From the NCBI RefSeq assembly GCF_022347725.1, contig NZ_JAKRGB010000003.1, positions 310,001 to 374,000 of the forward strand: a stretch of 64,000 nt of DNA. The letters run 5' to 3'. Under the pieces are notes generated by a model, which did not search any database, was not told where the DNA came from, and saw only the letters and a program-made list of their open reading frames with translations. This document shows positions 7,507 to 16,072 of this stretch, in pieces (the stretch's first letter is position 1; each line of letters opens with the position of its first letter). The DNA comes from Ruegeria sp. Ofav3-42. Its GTDB lineage: Bacteria > Pseudomonadota > Alphaproteobacteria > Rhodobacterales > Rhodobacteraceae. The position numbers and the translations under genes are program-made.

Positions 7507-8631
7507 ATGTACACGCCCGCGATCACCGGCTCCGGTGTTTTCACCCCAGAAAACGTCATCACAAACGCCGAACTTGTCACAGCGTTCAATGCCTATGCCG
7601 ACAAGATGAACGCCCGGAACGCGGATGCGATTGCGGCGGGTGAGATGGAGCCGATGCAGCATTCCTCGGAGGAATTCATCGTCAAGGCGTCGGGCATCGA
7701 AAACCGCTATGTCATGGACAAGGGCGGTGTTCTGAACCCCGACGTGATGCACCCGCTGCTGCGCCAGCGTAACGACGATGAACCGGGCATCATGACCGAG
7801 ATGGCTGTCGACGCCTGCAAAAAGGCGCTGGCACAGGCCGGGCGCAGCGCCGAAGACGTTGATCTTGTGATCTGCGCCGCCTCGAACCACGAACGGGCCT
7901 ATCCCGCCGTCGCGATCGAGATCCAGCAGGCCCTTGGGATCAAGGGGTTCGGCTTTGACATGAACGTCGCCTGTTCTTCGGCCACATTCGGCATTCAGGC
8001 CGCGGCCGACATGGTGCGCTCGGGCTCGGTCCGGTCGGCGCTGGTCGTGAACCCCGAAATTTGCTCGGGCCATCTGGAGTGGCGCGACCGGGATTGCCAC
8101 TTCATCTTTGGTGATGTGGCAACGGCCACTCTGATCGAACGGGTCGAAGACGCGAAAGGTCCGCATTTCGAGATCCTGTCGACACGTTGCGCCACCGAGT
8201 TTTCGAACAATATCCGCAACAACAACGGCTTCCTGCGCCGTTCACGCCCAGACGGTGTCGTTGATCGCCGTGACATGCAGTTCATGCAGAACGGCCGCAA
8301 GGTATTCAAGGAAGTACTGCCGATGGTCAGCAAGCACATCTCGGACCACATGGAATCCGAAGGTGTCGAAAGCGGTGACCTGAAACGCCTGTGGTTGCAT
8401 CAGGCAAACAAGACGATGAACGACTTCATTGGCAAGAAAGTTCTGGGACGTGAGCCCGAAGCCGGTGAGCAACCCAACATTCTGCAGGACTATGCCAATA
8501 CGTCCTCGGCCGGGTCGATCATCGCGTTTTCCAAGTATTCCGAAGACCTGACGGACGGGGATGTCGGTCTGATCTGCTCGTTTGGCGCAGGGTATTCGGT
8601 GGGTTCGGTGATCGTTAAACGGCACGGGTGA
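7507..8631 (+). CDS. Beta-ketoacyl-ACP synthase III-like condensing enzyme
   Basis: A 374-residue thiolase-fold enzyme, longer than FabH (about 320). With ATG 7507 as start, the catalytic triad is Cys156 (NVACSSATF), His298 (WLHQANKTMN) and Asn331 (YANTSSAGS). It would condense an acyl-CoA or acyl-ACP primer with malonyl-ACP. The size and long insertion around residues 35-80 recall the second FabH-type enzyme of pseudomonads that feeds medium-chain acyl-CoA into fatty-acid synthesis (PA3286). That match is from memory and unproven. The start at 7507 (MYTPAITGSGVF) begins at the first conserved strand. An upstream ATG at 7462 would add 15 unconserved-looking residues. It stands alone and is divergent from the marR operon. 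Confidence 0.85.
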   Translation: MYTPAITGSGVFTPENVITNAELVTAFNAYADKMNARNADAIAAGEMEPMQHSSEEFIVKASGIENRYVMDKGGVLNPDVMHPLLRQRNDDEPGIMTEMAVDACKKALAQAGRSAEDVDLVICAASNHERAYPAVAIEIQQALGIKGFGFDMNVACSSATFGIQAAADMVRSGSVRSALVVNPEICSGHLEWRDRDCHFIFGDVATATLIERVEDAKGPHFEILSTRCATEFSNNIRNNNGFLRRSRPDGVVDRRDMQFMQNGRKVFKEVLPMVSKHISDHMESEGVESGDLKRLWLHQANKTMNDFIGKKVLGREPEAGEQPNILQDYANTSSAGSIIAFSKYSEDLTDGDVGLICSFGAGYSVGSVIVKRHG

Positions 8632-8786
8632 CATCAGCTCTTTGGGCCGGTTCCGGTCCAGGAGTCATACGAACGAGATTGTGCTAAGCCGGGTTGATCC
8701 AAAAGCCACCCTGCACTGAACTACGTTGATTTTCCAAGGTTTAGGCGGTTATCTTTAACGGGATCGTCACTAAATCGGAGGATCAA

Positions 8787-9116
8787 ATGGACAAATCCAT
8801 TTCCGATGAAGCACTGGCACGACTTCCATTCTGGGTAACTCCGCCGGGAGAAACAGATGGTTTCCTTGTTACCGTCGGGTTTCTTCTTGTGTTGGTTCTT
8901 CTCGGTTTCGGCGCGCTCTATTTCACAGTTCAGGCTATCCCCGACCGCATGGCGGCCGGCGCTCACAAAGTGCAAATGCAATTGGTAGGCGTACTTGGGC
9001 TGATTTCACTGTTCACTTTAAACAACGCCTTTTGGATCGCGGCAATCCTTGTCGCTGCCGTACCATTGCACGAGGTTTTCCCGCTAAAACACGCATCCGA
9101 GCCCGACGATGCTTGA
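8787..9116 (+). CDS. Small two-helix membrane protein, partner of the following HlyD-type gene
   Basis: A 109-residue protein with two hydrophobic segments, about residues 26-51 and 70-92, the second containing SLFTLNNAFWIAAILVAAV. The arrangement, size and coupling to a HlyD-type gene resemble the enterobacterial YiaW/YiaV pair (DUF3302), but I cannot confirm the family. CGGAGG lies 4 bases before the ATG. The last 8 bases overlap the next gene, so the two products are probably made together and act together in the inner membrane. Confidence 0.75.
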   Translation: MDKSISDEALARLPFWVTPPGETDGFLVTVGFLLVLVLLGFGALYFTVQAIPDRMAAGAHKVQMQLVGVLGLISLFTLNNAFWIAAILVAAVPLHEVFPLKHASEPDDA

Positions 9117-10335
9117 GCTTCTTTTCTCCGCCCTGATCACAATCGTTCCCGACTATCTTTATCGCCGCTACAAACAAGGTAAGAGGTGGGGACATGAACT
9201 TACTTTGTTCAATATCTGGTATGAGCTTCGTTGGGGGCTAACGGCCTGCGCGATCCTTGCGATCAGCTTGATCACCGTCATTTTCTATTTTCACCCCTCG
9301 ACGCGCAATGTGTCTGCCCCGTTTCGCACCGTGACGATCCTGTCTGACCGACCCGGCCGAGTTGCAGAAGTCTATGTCGCAAACAATGAAACGGTTGAGG
9401 CCGGTGACCCGATTTTCCGCATGGATACCACACGTCAGGAAGCGGCTGTGGAAACCGCGCAGCGACGGATGGAGGAAATCGACGCAGCACTAGGCCTCAT
9501 TGCGACAGAAATAGCCGGCGCCACAGCGCAACTGGAAACGGCCGAAGCTGATCTGAGGCAGGCAACAGACGATCTGAACCGCCGTGTCGCTCTGGCGGAA
9601 CGCAACGACACCGTTGTCAGCGAACAGGAGCTGGAACGCTTGCAGACGGCAGTATCTCGCGCGGATGGTCAACGTACCGCCGCTTTGGCGGTGCTTGACG
9701 GTGCGAAACTGCGCCAAACTACTCTTTTACCGGCACAACGAGAAAGCGCACGCGCCGTTCTGCGCGAGGCCGAGAATGAAATTGCCAAGTCCACCATATT
9801 TGCCGAAGTGGACGGGACTGTAACACAATTCCTGTTGAAACCGGGTGACATAATTAACCCGATTCTGCGTCCTGCAGGTATTCTGGTGCCGGAGACCACC
9901 GGACAAGGACGTTTCGTAGCGGCCTTTGGTCAAATCTCGGCCAGTGTTGTGAAAACTGGTATGCTTGTTGAAATCACCTGCGCATCGAAACCGCTGGTTG
10001 TCATCCCGATGGTCGTTGATGAAGTCCAAGGGGCAATCGCCGCCGGGCAGTTCCGGCCTGGTGATGCACTGTTGGATCAACAGGACCGCGCCCGTCCGGG
10101 TACGGTGACCGTTTTCCTCAGCCCAATTTTTCCCGAGCACGTTGAGGGAATTCCGCGGGGCAGTTCCTGCGTTGGTGTGGCCTATACCAGCCGCGCCGAG
10201 GAAATCGAATCCGGAAAGATCACTGGAATGTCGGCGTTTGTTGCCCGGATCGTGGACGGCATGGGAATTGCCAACGCCATCGTTCTTCGGGCGCAGGCCA
10301 TTCTATTGCCGGTCAAGGTTCTGGTGTTCTCCTGA
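9109..10335 (+). CDS. HlyD-family membrane fusion protein (YiaV/YibH-like)
   Basis: A 408-residue protein with an N-terminal hydrophobic segment (about 44-62, LTACAILAISLITVIFYF). It then has the first biotinyl-lipoyl half (GRVAEVYVANNETVEAGDPIFRMD), a long helical hairpin rich in Ala, Glu and Arg (about 105-230), the second lipoyl half (FAEVDGTVTQFLLKPGD) and a beta domain. Such proteins bridge the periplasm for an inner-membrane transporter. No ABC, MFS or outer-membrane component is next to it, so the transport partner may be the small membrane protein just upstream. Translation is coupled to that gene by an 8-base overlap. Confidence 0.83.
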   Translation: MLELLFSALITIVPDYLYRRYKQGKRWGHELTLFNIWYELRWGLTACAILAISLITVIFYFHPSTRNVSAPFRTVTILSDRPGRVAEVYVANNETVEAGDPIFRMDTTRQEAAVETAQRRMEEIDAALGLIATEIAGATAQLETAEADLRQATDDLNRRVALAERNDTVVSEQELERLQTAVSRADGQRTAALAVLDGAKLRQTTLLPAQRESARAVLREAENEIAKSTIFAEVDGTVTQFLLKPGDIINPILRPAGILVPETTGQGRFVAAFGQISASVVKTGMLVEITCASKPLVVIPMVVDEVQGAIAAGQFRPGDALLDQQDRARPGTVTVFLSPIFPEHVEGIPRGSSCVGVAYTSRAEEIESGKITGMSAFVARIVDGMGIANAIVLRAQAILLPVKVLVFS

Positions 10336-10502
10336 AGCCCAGATTTGCCGTGCCGGTTGGTGGCTTAGGCAACGCATTTAGCTTCCTATGAGCTTTTCCG
10401 AAGCCTTCCCCACCCTCACCAATTGGCGTTTCCATCGGCACCAAATCAAAAAGCCTGGTGTTGCAACGGGACCGTTCAGGAAGTGGAAAACGGGTGCGAA
10501 CC

Positions 10503-10964
10503 TCAGCTCACGCTTTCCTCTTCCAGATGCAGTTTCATGTCCAACAGGACCTGTTGCAGCAGGCTGGTTTCCTTCAGCAGGCGTTTGGCTTCGTTCACCG
10601 TGATGATCCCGTCCTCAATCGCTGACTGATACTCGGTCATCAGCATCGCAAATCGCTGGCTTAGTGCGATCACGTCGGAATTCACGCCGCCGGTGCGAGG
10701 GCTGTCGTCGTTTCGCCCGTCGTAAGACAGGGTAATGTTTTTCAAATCGGCAAGTGCCGAGGTGACGTGAGGGAAGTTCGAAACCGCCTCAAGCCGGGCG
10801 ACTGCGTCCACCGGCATGAACCGGTCGGCATGTTCGATATTGTCAGAATAGTAACGGCCCAACGTGGCTTTGGATTTGCCCGTGATCTCGCACGCGGATT
10901 CGATTCCGACGTCCTTGACCAGCGCTTCTGTGTGTTTTTTCAGGTAGGCCCCGATATCTGCCAT
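10503..10964 (-). CDS. Hypothetical protein with a possible helix-turn-helix N terminus
   Basis: A 153-residue soluble, acidic protein. Residues about 15-45 (KDVGIESACEITGKSKATLGRYYSD) have the spacing of a helix-turn-helix that recognises DNA, as in small phage-type regulators. The C-terminal third is helical with a heptad-like run ending LLQQVLLDMKLHLEEESVS, suggesting a dimer. The start at 10964 is chosen over ATG 11036 because AAAGGT precedes it at 5 bases and the upstream codons look random. I do not recognise the family and assign no function. It is monocistronic and divergent from the tdk side. Confidence 0.7.
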   Translation of the reverse strand: MADIGAYLKKHTEALVKDVGIESACEITGKSKATLGRYYSDNIEHADRFMPVDAVARLEAVSNFPHVTSALADLKNITLSYDGRNDDSPRTGGVNSDVIALSQRFAMLMTEYQSAIEDGIITVNEAKRLLKETSLLQQVLLDMKLHLEEESVS

Positions 10965-11316
10965 GTTTTTACCTTTATTGCCTGCGTCACCCACTACATC
11001 TGCCATTGTGGGGGAAAGGGAAACGAAATTTCCCATACTCGATTCATAATTGAAATGTCATATGTTGGCTATCCCTCAGATATGCAGGGGTTTTGTGAGT
11101 GAGTGGCGGCATTTCATGCCGGTAATGAGTAGGTGCAGTGCTTTTTCGCACTGCTTTGTTTAGGCCGCATGTTGGCCGACGGCGTCGCTGTTGTTGAGGC
11201 AGGGGTATCCATCCCCAAAGGGCTTACGCTCGACCTCTGCAACAATAACGGCGACGTCGCTTGTTCAAGCAGTTTGATGACTTGCCCGCACGGTTCAGGC
11301 GTTTTAGACCCGGACC
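10965..11316 (+). other. 352-base gap without a convincing gene; plus-strand hairpins
   Basis: No frame here looks coding. On the plus strand there are two hairpins in a row, CGGCAT-TTC-ATGCCG at 11107-11121 and the terminator-like structure at 11135-11161. A TTGAAA motif near 11050 could be a -35 element. A small RNA ending near 11161 or a decayed leader would fit. Nothing else stands out. Confidence 0.4.
11135..11161 (+). terminator. Terminator-like hairpin with no obvious upstream gene
   Basis: Perfect 7-bp stem GCAGTGC (11135-11141) and GCACTGC (11148-11154), loop TTTTTC, then TTTGTTT. It faces the plus strand, where no gene ends, so it may end a small RNA. Confidence 0.6.
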
Positions 11317-11895
11317 ATGGCTAAGCTTTACTTCAATTATTCGACCATGAACGCGGGAAAATCGACCGTGTTGCTGCAGGCCTCGCACAATTACCGTGAG
11401 AGGGGCATGGACACCTATCTGATGACCGCTGCTTTGGACGGGCGCGCCGGTTTAGGCCGGATTGCATCGCGAATCGGAATATCCGCGGATGCCGATACAT
11501 TCGCCGCCGGAGACGACGTGTTTTCGATGATTGAACAGCGCATTAGCCAAGGAAAAATAGCCTGTGTCTTTGTCGATGAGGCGCAGTTTCTGACTGAAGA
11601 ACAGGTCTGGCAGTTGGCCCGAGCGGTGGACGACCTGCGGGTTCCGGTTTTGGCCTACGGTTTGCGGGTCGATTTTCAGGGCCGCCTGTTTCCGGGCTCG
11701 GCTGCTTTGTTGGCCCTGGCCGATGAGATGCGCGAAGTGCGCACCATTTGCGAATGCGGGCGCAAGGCGACGATGGTTATCCGTCAGGACGAAAACGGCA
11801 ACGCCATCACCGAAGGCGCGCAAGTGCAGATCGGCGGGAACGAGACCTATGTCTCGTTGTGCCGCAAACATTGGCGTGAGGCCGTCGGCGACTAA
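11317..11895 (+). CDS. tdk: Thymidine kinase
   Basis: A 192-residue type II thymidine kinase, which phosphorylates thymidine to dTMP in the salvage pathway. The P-loop is STMNAGKST (about residues 9-17). The catalytic Glu88 sits in FVDEAQFL, and the lasso-domain zinc ligands are Cys145, Cys147, Cys182 and His185 (ICECGRK and LCRKHW). Length and order match the bacterial enzyme throughout. The last four bases overlap the stop of the convergent hydroxyacid dehydrogenase gene. Confidence 0.95.
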   Translation: MAKLYFNYSTMNAGKSTVLLQASHNYRERGMDTYLMTAALDGRAGLGRIASRIGISADADTFAAGDDVFSMIEQRISQGKIACVFVDEAQFLTEEQVWQLARAVDDLRVPVLAYGLRVDFQGRLFPGSAALLALADEMREVRTICECGRKATMVIRQDENGNAITEGAQVQIGGNETYVSLCRKHWREAVGD

Positions 11896-12842
11896 ACCGG
11901 GTTTGGCAGCGGTCGGCCTGCGACAAAGGCCGCAACGTTGTCCAGCGCCATGTGTCCCATATCGGTCCGGACCTCTTCGGTCGCAGTACCCAGATGAGGC
12001 AGCAACGTCACGTTATCCATACCGCGCAGCGCCTGCGGAACGGCGGGTTCGAATTCGTAGACATCCAGACCCGCGCCCGCGATCTGACCGGACTGAAGGG
12101 CAGCGATCAGGGCGGCTTCGTCCACCACCTCTCCGCGCGCGATGTTGATCAGGATGGCCGAGGGATTCATGGCCTCCAGCACCTCTGCATCAATCAGATG
12201 CCGGGTTTCGGCACCACCTGGCACGGCGAGAACCAGAAAATCGACGGCTGCGGCCAATTCCTTTAGACTTAGGATGTTCTCAGCCGGGAACTCCACTTCC
12301 TTTGGGCTGCGCGACTGATACGCTACGTCCATCCCAAATCCGTAATGGCAACGCCAGGCAATCGCCTGACCAATGCGGCCCATCCCCACGATTCCGACAC
12401 GCTTACCGGTCACATGATGCCCAAGCATCTGGGTCGGGTGCCAACCTTGCCAGTCACCGGTTCGAACCAGCCGTTCGCCCTCGCCCGCGCGGCGGGCGGT
12501 GGACAACAGCAAGGTCATGGCGATGTCCGCCGTAGCATCGGTTACGGCCCCCGGCGTGTTGGTGACTTCAACACCTGCGGCTCGTGCTGCCGCCACATCG
12601 ATATGGTTGTATCCCACACCGAAATTGGCCAACAACTTACAGCGTGTCTCTGGCACCTTGGCAAAAACCTCAGCCGAAAACTGATCGCCCAGCGTTGGAA
12701 CCACCACGTCGAACTCAGCCAGGGTCCGCAGCATTTCCTCATGCGTCATCGGCAGGGTGTTGCCGCGAATTTCGACATCGAACTCAGCGCGGGCGCGGGT
12801 CTCGACGGCCGGTGTCATCGGTCGGGCAATAAACAGCTTCAT
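11892..12842 (-). CDS. D-2-hydroxyacid dehydrogenase (glyoxylate/hydroxypyruvate reductase type)
   Basis: A 316-residue NAD(P)-dependent oxidoreductase. The nucleotide site is VGIVGMGRIGQAIA (about residues 147-160). The substrate-binding Arg is in NIARGEVVDEAAL, and the acid/base His is in LLPHLGTATEEVR. It would reduce 2-oxo acids such as glyoxylate or hydroxypyruvate. The exact substrate is unknown. ATG 12842 is the start, and its A is shared with the stop of the upstream tRNA-binding-domain gene (TGATG), which marks it as the last gene of the ybjN-proC-csaA run. Confidence 0.9.
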   Translation of the reverse strand: MKLFIARPMTPAVETRARAEFDVEIRGNTLPMTHEEMLRTLAEFDVVVPTLGDQFSAEVFAKVPETRCKLLANFGVGYNHIDVAAARAAGVEVTNTPGAVTDATADIAMTLLLSTARRAGEGERLVRTGDWQGWHPTQMLGHHVTGKRVGIVGMGRIGQAIAWRCHYGFGMDVAYQSRSPKEVEFPAENILSLKELAAAVDFLVLAVPGGAETRHLIDAEVLEAMNPSAILINIARGEVVDEAALIAALQSGQIAGAGLDVYEFEPAVPQALRGMDNVTLLPHLGTATEEVRTDMGHMALDNVAAFVAGRPLPNPV

Positions 12843-13180
12843 CAATGCATCCGCCCACCGGTTGGAACTTCGCCATCAGGGCCGATCAGAACAATCTCAC
12901 CATTGTCGTCAGGAAGACCCAGAACCAGAACCTCGGACATGAACCTGCCGATCTGACGCGGGGGGAAGTTGACGACGGCCATCACCTGCTTGCCTACCAA
13001 TGTCGCCGGATCGTAATGAGCCGTGATCTGGGCCGAGGTCTTGCGTTCGCCGATTTCCTCTCCGAAATCGATCCACATCTTGATCGCCGGTTTCCGAGCT
13101 TCGGGATACGGTTCGGCGCGGATCACTTCCCCCACGCGGATGTCCACCTTCAGGAAATCGTCGAATGTAATCTCACTCAC
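12842..13180 (-). CDS. csaA: CsaA-like tRNA-binding-domain protein
   Basis: A 112-residue single-domain OB-fold protein of the EMAPII/Trbp111 type. It opens FDDFLKVDIRVGEVIRAE and has RKPAIKMWIDFGEEIG and the segment VNFPPRQIGRFMSEVLVLG, all characteristic of CsaA. Proteins of this family bind tRNA, and CsaA of Bacillus has been described as a chaperone. The role in this group is not established. GTG at 13180 is the start, because it gives the normal CsaA length and GGAG lies upstream inside proC. It overlaps the proC end by 8 bases. Confidence 0.88.
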   Translation of the reverse strand: MSEITFDDFLKVDIRVGEVIRAEPYPEARKPAIKMWIDFGEEIGERKTSAQITAHYDPATLVGKQVMAVVNFPPRQIGRFMSEVLVLGLPDDNGEIVLIGPDGEVPTGGRMH

Positions 13181-13988
13181 GGGACAGCTCCTTGGATCGA
13201 TCGGTTGCGGCTTTGACTGCGCGGTGCAACAGGTCAGGGAAGCCAAACTTTTCGTGCATCAGAACCTCAAGCGCGGCCTGTGTCGTACCATTGGGCGACG
13301 TCACGTTTATACGCAGTTGCGAGGGATCTTCCTCAGCCGCCATAGCCAGCGCGCCTGCCCCGGCTACGGTGGATTTGGCCAGTTTCATTGCCAATTCGTC
13401 CGGCAAGCCCTGCGCCTGACCCGCAGCGGCCAGTGTCTCGATCAGATGAAAAACGTAAGCGGGACCCGAACCACTTAGGCCGGTCACCGCGTCCATCTGC
13501 GACTCATCATCCAGGCGAACTGTTTCGCCGATTGCGGACAACAGATTTTCGGCAAGAGCAAAGTCGGCGTCCGAGGCATTTCCGTTGCCGATCAAAGCGG
13601 TGATTCCCTGCCGGATCGCAGCCGGAGTGTTCGGCATCGCACGCACGATCGGAGTACCGTCGCCCAAGACACTTTCAAAAGTGGCGATGGACGTACCCGC
13701 CGCAACGGAAACAAACAGGCTACGGCCCCCGCCCAGCGCTTTGATAGCAGGCAGCGCGTCGCCCATCATCTGTGGCTTAACGGCAACCAGCACCACGGCT
13801 GGAGCTTCGGGCAAAGGTGTGTTGATATTGACGCCCTGCGCTTTCAACCAGTCCGAAGGGTATGGATCGATGACCCAGACGGCGGACGCAGGAAGGCCAT
13901 GCTCCAACCATCCGGCGAGCATGGCCGATCCCATCTTGCCGCATCCCAGAAGAACCAGCCCCTGCTCGGCGACGCGTGACATGTCCAT
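13173..13988 (-). CDS. proC: Pyrroline-5-carboxylate reductase
   Basis: A 271-residue enzyme catalysing the last step of proline synthesis, NAD(P)H reduction of pyrroline-5-carboxylate. The Rossmann motif is LLGCGKMGSAMLAG (residues 13-26). The C-terminal dimerisation domain holds the family signature DAVTGLSGSGPAYVFHLIE, then GQAQGLPDELAMKLA. ATG 13988 is preceded by a strong GGGGAGGGG site. It lies 36 bases after ybjN and overlaps csaA. A distant relative of the same fold is encoded between purE and purK at 29.7 kb. Confidence 0.95.
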   Translation of the reverse strand: MDMSRVAEQGLVLLGCGKMGSAMLAGWLEHGLPASAVWVIDPYPSDWLKAQGVNINTPLPEAPAVVLVAVKPQMMGDALPAIKALGGGRSLFVSVAAGTSIATFESVLGDGTPIVRAMPNTPAAIRQGITALIGNGNASDADFALAENLLSAIGETVRLDDESQMDAVTGLSGSGPAYVFHLIETLAAAGQAQGLPDELAMKLAKSTVAGAGALAMAAEEDPSQLRINVTSPNGTTQAALEVLMHEKFGFPDLLHRAVKAATDRSKELSRE

Positions 13989-14024
13989 GATTGCCCCTCC
14001 CCTTATTCGGCTTGGGGCAAAGCT

Positions 14025-14525
14025 TTACGCGCGGCCGTAGGCCTCTGCAATGGCGACCTGCATCGCTTCTTCGGGGGTGCGGTTGCCCCATGTGACCAAC
14101 TGGATCGCCGGATAATACCGCTCGGCGCTAAGTACCGCGGCGGTGATCATTGTGTCGATCTGTTCCGGGCTGGCCATCTGGCCGCCCGCCAGCACCAGAC
14201 CATAACGATAGACCATCAGTTTCTGGTTGGCCCAGTAGGTGAATGCCCCGGCCCAGCACTGATCGTTCATCTTGTTCAGCAGCTCGTACAGTTCCGTTTC
14301 ACGCTCGGATGGAGGCTCCATTTCGAACGAGCACACCATACGCAGCGTTTCGTCATAGTTGGACCACGCCAGAGTGATCGAATACGTGCGCCACTGCCCC
14401 TCGACAGCCATGGCGATCTGATCATCCCCGATCCGGTCGAAATCCCAGTCGTGATGTTCTGCAAGATGTTCAACAATGTCGATTGGATGAAGGTCTTCTT
14501 CGAGAAACTGTTCGGAAAGGGCCAT
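14025..14525 (-). CDS. YbjN-domain protein
   Basis: A 166-residue cytosolic protein of the YbjN family, seen in EEDLHPIDIVEHLAEHHDWDFDRIGDDQIAMAVEG at the N terminus and LLNKMNDQCWAGAFTYW mid-protein. YbjN relatives resemble type III secretion chaperones in fold and are reported to influence stress responses and motility in enterobacteria. The molecular role is unknown. It is the first gene of the run with proC, csaA and the hydroxyacid dehydrogenase, and its neighbours do not reveal a shared pathway. Confidence 0.83.
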   Translation of the reverse strand: MALSEQFLEEDLHPIDIVEHLAEHHDWDFDRIGDDQIAMAVEGQWRTYSITLAWSNYDETLRMVCSFEMEPPSERETELYELLNKMNDQCWAGAFTYWANQKLMVYRYGLVLAGGQMASPEQIDTMITAAVLSAERYYPAIQLVTWGNRTPEEAMQVAIAEAYGRA

Positions 14526-14838
14526 AATGCCACCTCACTAATCTCTAGCCTTTTAGGGGCTGGCAGCGCCCCAGCGCTAGTTGCTTGCTCTACAAGCCGG
14601 GCTTCCCCCGTCTGCCTGTACTAAATATGGTGCGACGCGGGCCGGGTTCTGGCAACCCTATTTATTGGGGATAACAGCAATAAGTTGTGGACAGCTGGCA
14701 ACGGAGGTCAAAATATTGGCATCTTGCCCAGCTTTGTCTTGATTAAATTCTGCGAGGCGTCAAGATACACAACACCGCACAATCCGAAGCTGGATTGCGC
14801 GGCGTTTTAGCTTTTCTCAAAACTTGGATAAGCGGACC
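14526..14838. other. 313-base intergenic gap, possible small RNA
   Basis: Between ybjN and ubiK, whose genes both lie on the minus strand. I see no coding frame. The plus strand ends in a strong terminator-like hairpin (14773-14816) with no plus-strand gene in front of it. TTGTCT near 14735 and CAAGAT near 14761 could form a weak promoter. A TTGTGGACA sequence near 14695 resembles but does not match the DnaA-box consensus. Confidence 0.35.
14773..14816 (+). terminator. Strong hairpin followed by T-rich tail
   Basis: CCGCACAATCC (14775-14785) pairs with GGATTGCGCGG (14792-14802) with one mismatch and a 6-nt loop. CGTTTTAGCTTTT follows on the plus strand. On the minus strand it could also end a transcript from ubiK, but there the T tract is poor. 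Confidence 0.55.
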
Positions 14839-15087
14839 TTACTTGTCCAGCTTGGCTTCAAGCGCCGCAATGCGCGCCTCTAGCGCTGCGTTTTCTTCGC
14901 GGGCTTTCTGGGCCATGGCGCGGACAGCGTCGAATTCCTCACGCGTGACGAAATCACGGTCGGCCAGCCAGCGGTCGATCATCGACTTCATTGCATTCTC
15001 GGCCTCTTCCCGTGCGCCCTGCGCCACACCCATGGCGTTGGTCATCAGTTGGGAAACGTCATCAAGAATCTTGTTGCGGGTTTGCAT
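14839..15087 (-). CDS. ubiK: UbiK-family accessory factor (BMFP domain)
   Basis: An 82-residue protein with the membrane-fusogenic BMFP layout: an N-terminal amphipathic helix (MQTRNKILDDVSQLMTNAMG), then FVTREEFDAVRAMAQKAREENAALEARIAALEAKL, a C-terminal coiled coil. In enterobacteria UbiK assists the ubiquinone-synthesis metabolon with UbiJ and binds lipids. The same job is likely here but not shown. GGAG lies 7 bases before the ATG. It is divergent from lgt with 97 bases between. Confidence 0.88.
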   Translation of the reverse strand: MQTRNKILDDVSQLMTNAMGVAQGAREEAENAMKSMIDRWLADRDFVTREEFDAVRAMAQKAREENAALEARIAALEAKLDK

Positions 15088-15184
15088 GGCTTTACTCCGG
15101 TATCGCAGTTGGTCTCTATATGGGTAAAGATTGGCCCGGGCTCAAGGTTGACTTGCCCCGCTAACCCCGGGCAATGAGACGCAT

Positions 15185-16072
15185 ATGCAGGCTGTTCTGA
15201 ATTTCCCCGATCTGTCGCCCGAATTGTTCTCGATCTCGCTGTTCGGGATGGAGTTCGCCCTCAGGTGGTACGCGCTGGCCTATATCGCCGGAATTCTGAT
15301 TGCGTGGCGCATGGGAGCCATGGCGTTGAAACGCCCTGCCCTGTGGCCCAATCAGACGCCCCCGATGAAACCACAGCAGTTGGAGGACCTGATCACGTGG
15401 ATCATCCTCGGCGTGATTCTGGGCGGACGGCTGGGATTTGTTCTGTTTTACCAACCCAGCTATTACTTGTCGCATCCGCTGGAGATTCTGAAAATCTGGC
15501 AGGGGGGGATGGCATTCCACGGTGGCCTGTTGGGGGTCGTGGTCGCCACGATTCTGTACGCGCGGCGCAACCAGATTCCGATTCTACCTCTGGCAGATCT
15601 GGTCGCACACACGGTGCCACCCGGGCTACTGCTTGGACGACTGGCCAATTTCATCAATGCAGAACTTTGGGGGCGACCCAGCGAATTGCCTTGGGCGGTG
15701 ATATTCCCCGGCGCGGCCGCACAGGATTGCCCCAGCGTCGTTGCCGGGATGTGCGCACGACACCCTTCGCAACTGTACGAAGCCGCGCTGGAGGGTTTGC
15801 TCCTGGGCGCAGTTCTGTTGTGGATGGCCTATCGGCGCGGGGCGTTTCACAAGCCCGGTCTTGTGATGGGTATCTTCCTTGCCGGATATGGCGCGTCGCG
15901 GTTCATAGTCGAATTCTTCCGCCAACCTGACGCACAGTTCGTCTCGCCCGGAAATCCCTTGGGGCTGGCGTGGCACGTAGGTGGATACGGGCTAACGATG
16001 GGGCAATTGCTGTCACTGCCAATGATCGCGCTCGGCCTGTGGTTCGCCCTACGCGCACGTCGGGCACCATGA
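15185..16072 (+). CDS. lgt: Prolipoprotein diacylglyceryl transferase
   Basis: A 295-residue polytopic inner-membrane enzyme. It transfers diacylglycerol from phosphatidylglycerol to the lipobox cysteine of prolipoproteins, the first step of lipoprotein maturation. The family motif [13 protein letters not shown] (about residues 109-121) carries the essential His, and the signature [15 protein letters not shown] contains the catalytic Arg-Asn region. About seven membrane segments can be seen. The stop overlaps the next ATG by 4 bases, so lgt, the MidA-like gene and pgeF form one operon. Confidence 0.96.
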   Translation: MQAVLNFPDLSPELFSISLFGMEFALRWYALAYIAGILIAWRMGAMALKRPALWPNQTPPMKPQQLEDLITWIILGVILGGRLGFVLFYQPSYYLSHPLEILKIWQGGMAFHGGLLGVVVATILYARRNQIPILPLADLVAHTVPPGLLLGRLANFINAELWGRPSELPWAVIFPGAAAQDCPSVVAGMCARHPSQLYEAALEGLLLGAVLLWMAYRRGAFHKPGLVMGIFLAGYGASRFIVEFFRQPDAQFVSPGNPLGLAWHVGGYGLTMGQLLSLPMIALGLWFALRARRAP

